Of a DNA stretch of 39,980 bases, positions 33,696-39,980 are shown piece after piece. Numbering within the stretch: the stretch's first letter is position 1; every line of letters begins with the position of its first letter. The notes under the pieces were generated by a model. That model saw only the letters and a program-made list of their open reading frames with translations. It made no database searches and had not been told where the DNA came from. Source of the DNA: RGIG1927 sp045546275 (lineage in GTDB: Bacteria > Bacillota > Clostridia > UMGS1883); contig JAZQCM010000034.1 of NCBI GenBank assembly GCA_045546275.1, forward strand, positions 1-39,980. The letters are read 5' to 3'. A program made the translations under genes and the position numbers.

Positions 33696-34826
33696 ATGAA
33701 AAAGAGTAGCATGATGTTCAAGGTTCTTTGCCTTGCTGTTTGCTTTGCACTTTCTCTTGCAACACTTCCTGCTTTTGCAGAAGAGGTTGCTGAGGATGTA
33801 GTTGAAGAAACAGTAGCAGAGCCTGTTGAAGATGTTACAGAAGCAGAAGATGTTGTTGAAGAAGAAATCGAAGAGGTTGAAGTGTTGGACCTTTTCACAG
33901 CAACTCTCCGTGACGGTGGTGTATATGTTACACCCGGTGCAGACAATGCGGCAGTATTCACTCATGATTCTTTAAGATATAGAGTTGAAGCCGGTAGCGG
34001 TAACCTTATTAAGCTCGACGGTTTTGAATCTGATATTACTATCGAGGACGAAATTGCCGAAACAGAAAAGAACCGTATCCAGGCAAATGGTGAAATCACA
34101 ACAGATGCTGCACACAGCGGTTACTTCGGACTTTCCGTTTCTGCAGGTGATGTTGTTTACCGTACAGCAGTTACAGGTGGCGACATTTACGTATTCTCTG
34201 CTTGGGTTAAGATGCCTGCAAGCAGCAGCATTAATGATGATGACCGTGCATTTTTGGTTGTTGGCGAAAGCGGCAATGAATATGTGGTAGGTTGGAATGA
34301 AATCGGCAGAGAAATTGATGTGACAGACACATGGCAGCAGATTATCTTCACATTTAAGGCTCCCGAAACAGGTCTTTTCCAGATGGATTTCAACTACAAG
34401 GGCAAAAATCCTCTCGCAATGGATGACCTTGAGCTTTATGACGCAGAAATCTTTGACAACCCCTTGGAAATCAAAGAAGTTATCTGCACAGACGCCGATG
34501 GTGCGGAATACACACGTTCCTCTAAGTTCACAACATCCGGCACACTTACACACAAGACAGTTCTTTACAACTATGATGAAGACGACGTTTTCTTCACAGC
34601 TGTTATGGTTCTCTATAAGAACGATATCATGATTGGCTTTGAGACAATCGATGAATGCGCTCTCGTATTGGATGAAACAGAAGTTACTTTTGAGATTGAA
34701 ATCCCCGAAGATGAAGATCTCAGCCAGTATAAGTATATGGTATATTTCATCAGTGATACAGCACCTACTCAGTACTATGGTGAGATGCCTTCGTTGATGA
34801 ACCCCTACATTGTAGAGGGCAAGTAA
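33696..34826 (+). CDS. Secreted protein with acidic N terminus and possible carbohydrate-binding jelly-roll domain
   Basis: The 376-residue protein has a signal peptide ending LATLPAFA. The mature N terminus is about 37 residues of Glu, Val and Ala (EEVAEDVVEETVAEPVEDV and onward), very acidic and probably extended. A beta-rich domain follows (about 65-245) whose TTDAAHSGYFGLSVSAGD, YVFSAWVKM and TWQQIIFTFKAP phrases resemble CBM4/9-type or carbohydrate-binding jelly-rolls. The last 120 residues look like a second beta-sandwich (VLYNYDEDDVFFTAVMVLYKND). No SLH or sorting motif is seen. AGGAGG precedes the ATG. It sits between SLH-bearing genes and is probably co-transcribed with them. Function unknown; a glycan-binding surface accessory is my inference. 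Confidence 0.85.
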   Translation: MKKSSMMFKVLCLAVCFALSLATLPAFAEEVAEDVVEETVAEPVEDVTEAEDVVEEEIEEVEVLDLFTATLRDGGVYVTPGADNAAVFTHDSLRYRVEAGSGNLIKLDGFESDITIEDEIAETEKNRIQANGEITTDAAHSGYFGLSVSAGDVVYRTAVTGGDIYVFSAWVKMPASSSINDDDRAFLVVGESGNEYVVGWNEIGREIDVTDTWQQIIFTFKAPETGLFQMDFNYKGKNPLAMDDLELYDAEIFDNPLEIKEVICTDADGAEYTRSSKFTTSGTLTHKTVLYNYDEDDVFFTAVMVLYKNDIMIGFETIDECALVLDETEVTFEIEIPEDEDLSQYKYMVYFISDTAPTQYYGEMPSLMNPYIVEGK

Positions 34827-34855
34827 TTTAATCCGATATGAATGGAGGAAGAAAA

Positions 34856-36649
34856 ATGAACGGCAATAAAATGACAAGAGTTTTAGCTATCCTTGTTTGT
34901 GCTTTTATGCTCATTCAGAGTATGGCTATCGGCGCTTTAGCGGCTGATATTGACCCTGAAGCTGTCGTATATGTAAAACCTGAAGTGGTAAGCGCTGTTG
35001 CAACTCAGGTTGGTATGAATTATATTTATGTTGACGTTGTTACTGAAAACTGTGACAATGACCAGACTGTTATGGCATATCTTGTTGATGCTGAAGGAAA
35101 CTTGGTAACAGTTGGTTACGCTCCCGTTGGAAGCAACAAGGCTGAAATTAAGCTTGGTGCACCCGACGATGCATATACCGCAACATATAAGATTGTTGTT
35201 GCACTTAACAAGGCTGCAGATGTTTTCCCTGCAACAGTTTACTACATTGGTGTTGAAGACGTTACAGGTTTCTTTGAAGCTATCAATATGACAGAAGGCG
35301 ATGTTAAGACTGAACTTGACGAGCACTATAGTGCACTTTCTGTTATCAAGTATGCAGAAGACGAAGAAGGTAACGTAATTCTTGCTCTTACAGGCGAAGA
35401 TTATGAAGACCTTTCCAAGGATGCAAAGAAAAACTTTGCAGACCTCATTTTAAACGGCGTTAATGGTAAGTTCTCTTTAGGCAAGGGCGAATACAACGCT
35501 GAAAACTCCGAAGATTTTGTTAAGGAAGCGTACATTATAGCTTCTTACAACACAGGTGATCTCACAGACAGTGAAATGGCAGAGCTTCTTTACAAGTTCG
35601 CATCTGTAATCGGTTTTGATGCAGAGGATGAAAACCTTTACGGTAAGATTGAACAGAAGGATACACTTGTAAAGGTTCTTGAAACTATCGACAAAGATGT
35701 TGAATCAGTTGAACAATTAAATACAGCACTTGAAAAAGCTGCTGCTATCCAGATTGTAAACGAAACACACTGGCTCAACCTTGTTAACGTAGTTGCAGAA
35801 AACAATGAATTGTTCGGTGTAGACGAAGATGAGATTGAAGATCTTCTTGATTCCAAGAGACTCAGAAAAGCATTCTGTGAAGAATTCAAGGGTACATACT
35901 ACAGCGTTGAAGAAATTCAGGATGCTTGGGAAGATGCATTCAAGGCTGCTAAGAAGGAAATTAACAAAGAGTCTTCCTCCGGTGGCGGCGGTGGCGGCGG
36001 CGGTGGTTCCGTTGTTGTGAACACTGTATCCACACAGATTTCTGACACAGAAAACAACTACGACCCCAACGTTGAAATTCTTGACTATTATACAGATATG
36101 GGCGAATATGGCTGGGCTTCCGATGCTATTTTGAACCTTACAAAGAAGGAAATAGTAACAGGCTACGGCGATAAGAAGTTCGCTCCTGCAAATTCTCTTA
36201 CAAGAGCTGAATTTATGAAAATGCTTGTAAACGTATTTGGTCTTGCAGACATTACAGCAACAAGCACATTTACAGATGTTGACCCCAATGCTTGGTATTA
36301 TGTATATGTAGCAAGTGCTGAAAAGCTTGGCCTTGCTCAGGGCTACGGCAATGGTACATTCGGTGTTAATGACCCCGTAACAAGACAGGATGCAGTAACT
36401 CTTATTTACAGAACAGCAAAGCTTAAGGGCTTATCAACAGAAAAGTTCAAGAAGGGCTTGGATGGCTTAAAGGATAAGGGTGAAATTGCTCCTTATGCAG
36501 TTGACGCAGTAGAAGCTCTTTACAACGCAGGTGTTTACCTTGATGCTTCCGATCCTAAGAGCATTAATGTATTTGAACCTACAAGAAATGCTACACGTGC
36601 TTACGTAGTAGTTCTCTTGAACCAGTTGTATATTTACATGAGCAAATAA
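34856..36649 (+). CDS. SLH-domain surface protein with nine-glycine linker
   Basis: ATG 34856 is used because GGAGGAAG lies just upstream (597 residues); an ATG at 34838 precedes that site. A signal peptide (AILVCAFMLIQSMAIGALA) leads to a beta domain (about 30-130, IYVDVVTENCDNDQTVMAYLVDAEGNLV-type). A long acidic helical region follows (about 140-370, Glu- and Asp-rich). Residues 376-384 are nine consecutive glycines in a Ser-flanked linker. Three C-terminal SLH repeats (about 410-597) include WASDAILNLTKKEIVTGYGD and FTDVDPNAWYYVYVASAEKL. They end in FEPTRNATRAYVVVLLNQL. The SLH repeats would bind secondary wall polymer. No enzymatic motif is visible, so a structural or adhesive surface role is likely. 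Confidence 0.9.
   Translation: MNGNKMTRVLAILVCAFMLIQSMAIGALAADIDPEAVVYVKPEVVSAVATQVGMNYIYVDVVTENCDNDQTVMAYLVDAEGNLVTVGYAPVGSNKAEIKLGAPDDAYTATYKIVVALNKAADVFPATVYYIGVEDVTGFFEAINMTEGDVKTELDEHYSALSVIKYAEDEEGNVILALTGEDYEDLSKDAKKNFADLILNGVNGKFSLGKGEYNAENSEDFVKEAYIIASYNTGDLTDSEMAELLYKFASVIGFDAEDENLYGKIEQKDTLVKVLETIDKDVESVEQLNTALEKAAAIQIVNETHWLNLVNVVAENNELFGVDEDEIEDLLDSKRLRKAFCEEFKGTYYSVEEIQDAWEDAFKAAKKEINKESSSGGGGGGGGGSVVVNTVSTQISDTENNYDPNVEILDYYTDMGEYGWASDAILNLTKKEIVTGYGDKKFAPANSLTRAEFMKMLVNVFGLADITATSTFTDVDPNAWYYVYVASAEKLGLAQGYGNGTFGVNDPVTRQDAVTLIYRTAKLKGLSTEKFKKGLDGLKDKGEIAPYAVDAVEALYNAGVYLDASDPKSINVFEPTRNATRAYVVVLLNQLYIYMSK
35981..36007 (+). repeat. Run of nine glycine codons (GGN tract)
   Basis: Nine GGT/GGC codons in a row encode residues 376-384 of the SLH protein. 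A GC-rich trinucleotide tract like this could vary in length by slippage without breaking the frame. Confidence 0.95.
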
Positions 36650-36676
36650 ATTCAAAGAGATTGAGAGGGTTGCAAT

Positions 36677-39600
36677 ATGAAAAAGAGAATTATGAGCATG
36701 CTTATTGTGCTCACAATGGTTATCTCTCTTATAGTTGTTCCCAACAGCGCATCAGCAGGTAATTTCTACGACACTGTTGATACAGACTGTGAGCTTGCAG
36801 TTGATGTACTCAGCGCTTTGGGCATTATGGGAGGTTATACGGATGGTTCTTTCCTTCCTTATAACACAATTACACGTGCAGAAATGGTTGCTATCGCAGT
36901 AAAGCTTGCAGGTATCGAAGGATACCCCGAAACAGCTCCTGACGACATGAACCTTTTCAACGATATGTATGACTACGATGGTTGGGCTGGCGGCGTTATT
37001 GCAGTTGCAAAGGCTGCAGGTATCGCAAGAGGCGATGATGAGGGTAACTTCAATCCCGACATGAGTGCAAGCTACGAAGATGCTATGCAGATGGTTGTTT
37101 CTGCTCTTGGCTATGCACACCAGGCAATCGGTCGTGGCGACAAGCCTTCTGATTACGTTTATGTTGCTCAGAAGCTTGGTCTTACAAAGAAACTTTCTAC
37201 ATCCATGGGTAACAACATTACACGTGCTGACGTGGCAAAGCTTGTTTATGCGGCTTTGACAGTTGACATCATGGAAGGCGTTGCTTACTCTGTTGACGGT
37301 ACAACAGTTGACTACCGTGCAGTTGAAGGCAAGAACGCACTTAACACATATTTTGATGTTTACGAAATCAATGGTATCATTACAGATAATGAATATGCTG
37401 CTATCGACGGTGAATCCACTGTTGATGAAAGACAGGTGCTCATTAACGGTGAAGCTTTTAACGTAGGTTCTACTGATATTGAATCCTATCTCGGTTACTA
37501 TGCAACTGTATATGCGCTTAACGGCGAAGATCAGGATTCTGACGGCAGAACAATTGTTGCTTACAGTGTTAAGAATGTAAAGAACAATTCAATGTCAATT
37601 CTTTCCGAAAACATTGAATCTGTTACATCCGCATTTGACGGCTACACATTCGAATACTGGAACAACAAGGACACAGACAAGAAGGCTAAAACTGTTCAGA
37701 CAAGTGCTACACCTCTTGTTCTTTACAACGGCAAGGCAGTTATTGATGCTACAGTAAGCCTTATGCAGCCTGAAAATGGTCATGTTGTGTTAATCGACAA
37801 CAACGGTGACGACAAGTACGATATTATCGATGTTTGGGAATATGAACTTGTTTACGTATTCTCTGCATCTCAGACAACAGGTAATGTTTCCGGTTATTTT
37901 GACCGCACAGCATCCTACAAGTTTGACCCCGCAAGCGACGCCTATCATGTAACTTTCCTCAACGCTCAGGGTGGTGTTGCACAGCTTTCTGACATTAAGC
38001 AGTACAGTGTACTTTACGTATATGAATCTATTGACAAGCTTCAGAAGAAGGTTGTTATTTCCAACAACAAGATCAATGGTGAAGTTACAGAAATCTCTGA
38101 CGAAGGTTTTTATACAATCAACGGCATGGAATACGAAATTTCTCCTGCAGCTAAAGGCAAGGTTGAACTTGCAGTTTCTGACACAGGCGACTTCTATCTT
38201 GATGCCGACATGCGTATTGTAGGCTTTGAAGGTACTACAGTTATCAGAAAGAACATTGGTATGTTTATCTCTGTTAACGACGGCGGTCTCCTCCGTGGTT
38301 ACCAGGTAAAGGTTCTTACTCAGAACAGTGGTGTGAAAATTTACAATCTTGCATCCTCCATCAAGGTAAACGATGACAAGATGACAAGTAAAGAGTTCTG
38401 TGCATTGGCATATACAGACGCACTTTTCGGAACAACTGAAGACCCCAACTACATTGCAAATGAAATGGCTCGTCCTCATCCTTCAAGAGCTGCTTTCCTT
38501 TACAAGCTTAACAGCAAGGACGAAATCTGCGAAGTAATTGTTGTTGGTGAAGAGGATACTTATCTTCAGACAAGACAGATTAAAACAGCCGGCTACCTTT
38601 ACTACAGTGCAGGCTACAAGTGCTTACACTACAGCCAGGAAACAGTAGTTGACGAATTCGGCAACACAGTAGGTAAGAGAACTTATTGTGATGACAAGAC
38701 AATAAACTTCCTTGTTGAAGAAGCAGTTTCAAAGCTCGATGATAACCAGTCCTTCATGACAAAGTACATGAATACATACTGGGATAACTACAACTTCGAT
38801 ATTTACGATTACTGCTATGCATATTACTACAGCCCCGACGGCTCACCTATTGATATGCAGAAGACAATCTGTAATTTCCTTGTAATGGCTAACTGGTACG
38901 ATGATTCTGTAGACTCTTCTGAAGATACTGAACAGAACAGAGATGCTACATATTATCAGGATAACACACCTCCCAAGTTTATCCACAAGATTACAGATGC
39001 TGTTGACCGTGCAAACGGCGAAAACACAGTAAGAGTTTATTACTATGACGGCACAAGCATCAGAAATGCTATCGTAAGACCTCAGTATTCCTGGGTAGCA
39101 TATGTTGATTATGAGAAATATCCCAATGGTTTCCCTGTAAGAATTTCTACACATGGTTCTTACATTGAAGACGTTGCTCCTTACTTTGACGAAGCAGGTC
39201 TTGGCGATTACGCAAAGATGTGGAACGTAACAAAGCCCATCTACAACGAAACAACTGAAACTAACCTTATGCCCTTCCAGCCCTTCTACCAGGAACAGTG
39301 GAGAAGATGGAACTATTGGTCCAGTGCTCAGTATTGTACTCGTTTCTACTGCGGTATGGTAACATCTATTGATGAACTTGTAGGCAGAAAGCTCTTCAGT
39401 GTGGCTTATGCAAACTCCGGTTCCGATACTGACGGTGACGGTTTCGCAGACTCTTACAACCTTGGCGTTCTTTCTAACGAAAGACTCGAAGGTAATGTAT
39501 ACAAGCTCAACTTTGACCGTGCAGGCTACCTTGAATCCATCACAAAGGGTTCAACAAGCGATATTACACCCGGTCAGCTTGTTCTCGTAAGAAAGAGAGC

Positions 39601-39742
39601 ATACGATTCTTCACCTAAGTGGGCATCCCTTACAGGTTATGCAATCCATGAAATTTTCGTTATCGGTGATGACGTGGCAGAGCTTGATTATCTTGACGGC
39701 TTCTACAAGCAGGTTCAGGAAGAAATCATGACAGAAGAATAA
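36677..39742 (+). CDS. Large SLH-domain protein, candidate S-layer subunit
   Basis: The 1021-residue protein has a signal peptide (MKKRIMSMLIVLTMVISLIV to SASA). Three N-terminal SLH repeats (about 28-200) follow: ALGIMGGYTDGSFLPYNTITRAEM, then KAAGIARGDDEGNFNPD, then LGLTKKLSTSMGNNITRADV. The other 800 residues are beta-rich and without recognisable catalytic motifs. Features include an EF-hand-like acidic loop (DNNGDDKYDIID), a calcium-loop-like SGSDTDGDGFADSYN near the C terminus, and a tyrosine-dense patch around residues 700-720. Several cysteines occur in the last 400 residues, which is uncommon for S-layer proteins. AGAGGGTTG precedes the ATG. The N-terminal SLH triplet plus large unknown domain is the usual plan of an S-layer protein. 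Confidence 0.9.
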   Translation: MKKRIMSMLIVLTMVISLIVVPNSASAGNFYDTVDTDCELAVDVLSALGIMGGYTDGSFLPYNTITRAEMVAIAVKLAGIEGYPETAPDDMNLFNDMYDYDGWAGGVIAVAKAAGIARGDDEGNFNPDMSASYEDAMQMVVSALGYAHQAIGRGDKPSDYVYVAQKLGLTKKLSTSMGNNITRADVAKLVYAALTVDIMEGVAYSVDGTTVDYRAVEGKNALNTYFDVYEINGIITDNEYAAIDGESTVDERQVLINGEAFNVGSTDIESYLGYYATVYALNGEDQDSDGRTIVAYSVKNVKNNSMSILSENIESVTSAFDGYTFEYWNNKDTDKKAKTVQTSATPLVLYNGKAVIDATVSLMQPENGHVVLIDNNGDDKYDIIDVWEYELVYVFSASQTTGNVSGYFDRTASYKFDPASDAYHVTFLNAQGGVAQLSDIKQYSVLYVYESIDKLQKKVVISNNKINGEVTEISDEGFYTINGMEYEISPAAKGKVELAVSDTGDFYLDADMRIVGFEGTTVIRKNIGMFISVNDGGLLRGYQVKVLTQNSGVKIYNLASSIKVNDDKMTSKEFCALAYTDALFGTTEDPNYIANEMARPHPSRAAFLYKLNSKDEICEVIVVGEEDTYLQTRQIKTAGYLYYSAGYKCLHYSQETVVDEFGNTVGKRTYCDDKTINFLVEEAVSKLDDNQSFMTKYMNTYWDNYNFDIYDYCYAYYYSPDGSPIDMQKTICNFLVMANWYDDSVDSSEDTEQNRDATYYQDNTPPKFIHKITDAVDRANGENTVRVYYYDGTSIRNAIVRPQYSWVAYVDYEKYPNGFPVRISTHGSYIEDVAPYFDEAGLGDYAKMWNVTKPIYNETTETNLMPFQPFYQEQWRRWNYWSSAQYCTRFYCGMVTSIDELVGRKLFSVAYANSGSDTDGDGFADSYNLGVLSNERLEGNVYKLNFDRAGYLESITKGSTSDITPGQLVLVRKRAYDSSPKWASLTGYAIHEIFVIGDDVAELDYLDGFYKQVQEEIMTEE

Positions 39743-39751
39743 TTAAGCTAT

Positions 39752-39786
39752 AAAAATCCGCAAGAGAATTCTCTTGCGGATTTTTT
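39752..39786 (+). terminator. Terminator of the SLH block
   Basis: AAAAATCCGCAAGAGAA is perfectly complementary to TTCTCTTGCGGATTTTT, followed by T. It is the first strong terminator seen after 30047. Confidence 0.93.
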
Positions 39787-39806
39787 AATTTTTTTAAAAA
39801 AAGTAC

Positions 39807-39835
39807 TTGACATTTAGTAAAACAAAGGGTATAAT
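39807..39835 (+). promoter_or_regulatory. Consensus promoter of tRNA-Asn
   Basis: TTGACA (39807-39812), 17-nt spacer, TATAAT (39830-39835): a perfect sigma-A consensus, as expected for a stable RNA gene, 24 nt before the tRNA 5' end. Confidence 0.93.
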
Positions 39836-39859
39836 AACGAAGTAGTCAAAAATAAATAT

Positions 39860-39935
39860 TCCTCTATAGCTCAGTCGGTAGAGCGCATGACTGTTAATCA
39901 TGATGTCGTTGGTTCAAGTCCAACTGGAGGAGCCA
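39860..39935 (+). tRNA. tRNA-Asn (anticodon GTT)
   Basis: 76 nt with encoded CCA. Acceptor TCCTCTA pairs with TGGAGGA (one G-U), with discriminator G. The D-arm has AGCTCAGTCGGTAGAGC. The anticodon stem CATGA/TCATG encloses CTGTTAA with GTT at 39893-39895. The T-arm is GTTGGTTCAAGTCCAAC. The 45 bases after it to the window end hold no recognisable feature. Confidence 0.97.
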
Positions 39936-39980
39936 TGAAAAAAGCAACCAAGTTCGGATCGTAGCCATGTCGTTCTGTGA

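Noticed and set aside
33972..34877. 301-codon open frame on the minus strand
   Set aside because: It lies antisense over the acidic secreted protein gene, lacks a ribosome site and is Cys/Phe/Asn-rich in a way typical of an antisense shadow.
37790..38479. 229-codon open frame on the minus strand
   Set aside because: Antisense to the large SLH protein, no ribosome site, low-complexity Cys/Val/Asn-rich translation.
39936..39980. Second tRNA or start of a gene after tRNA-Asn
   Set aside because: The ATG at 39935 opens only a nine-codon frame, and the 45 remaining bases show no tRNA arms.
1..39980. Insertion sequences, phage genes, CRISPR arrays or attachment sites
   Set aside because: No transposase, integrase, phage-type gene, regularly spaced repeat or tRNA-end duplication was seen on either strand.

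Overview
This window looks like a chromosomal segment of a low-to-mid GC, Gram-positive anaerobe of the class Clostridia, probably an uncultured gut or rumen lineage. Supporting signs are a YlbF/YmcA-family gene beside miaB, dimeric glycyl-tRNA synthetase, HflX, VanW and YerB (DUF3048) lipoproteins, S-layer-homology (SLH) proteins, strong AGGAGG ribosome sites, and promoters that nearly all read TTGACA-like / 17 nt / TATAAT-like. No mobile element, CRISPR array or rRNA was seen. The taxonomic call is inference.

Layout. 1-342 is the 3' end of tuf. 508-3008 (minus) holds a small lipoprotein gene and a coupled hflX-yigZ pair. 3189-6784 is a vanW gene followed by a divergent, unpaired GyrB/ParE-type topoisomerase gene. 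6891-10388 holds glyS, a sugar nucleotidyltransferase and a GCS2-type glutamate-cysteine ligase-like gene. 10419-11432 (minus) is a yerB-like lipoprotein, divergent from citrate synthase, which is followed by a leaderless GH43 galactanase-like gene. A small membrane-protein gene (minus) precedes carA-carB. Next come miaB-ylbF and a cardiolipin synthase.

22799-30016 is envelope-related. A large multi-pass membrane protein (minus) faces a six-gene operon: GT2 glycosyltransferase, LicD, GtrA, a flavin oxidoreductase, a Ca/Na-type exchanger and an HD-domain protein. A 56-codon gene at 30046-30216 (minus) has an excellent ribosome site.

30314-39742 is a secreted-protein block: a protein with two SGNH esterase domains (the first apparently dead), an SLH-GH16 glucanase-like enzyme, an acidic secreted protein with a possible carbohydrate-binding fold, an SLH protein with a nine-glycine linker, and a 1021-residue SLH protein that could be the main S-layer subunit. 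tRNA-Asn follows behind a perfect consensus promoter.

The most striking observation is carA. The fold and flanking motifs of the small subunit of carbamoyl-phosphate synthase are kept, but all three glutaminase catalytic positions are changed (Cys to Glu, His to Cys, Glu to Gly), while carB looks intact. This suggests an ammonia-fed carbamoyl-phosphate synthase with a pseudo-glutaminase subunit. Other leads are the solitary topoisomerase subunit, the pseudo-SGNH tandem protein, and the SLH-anchored glycan-active block.
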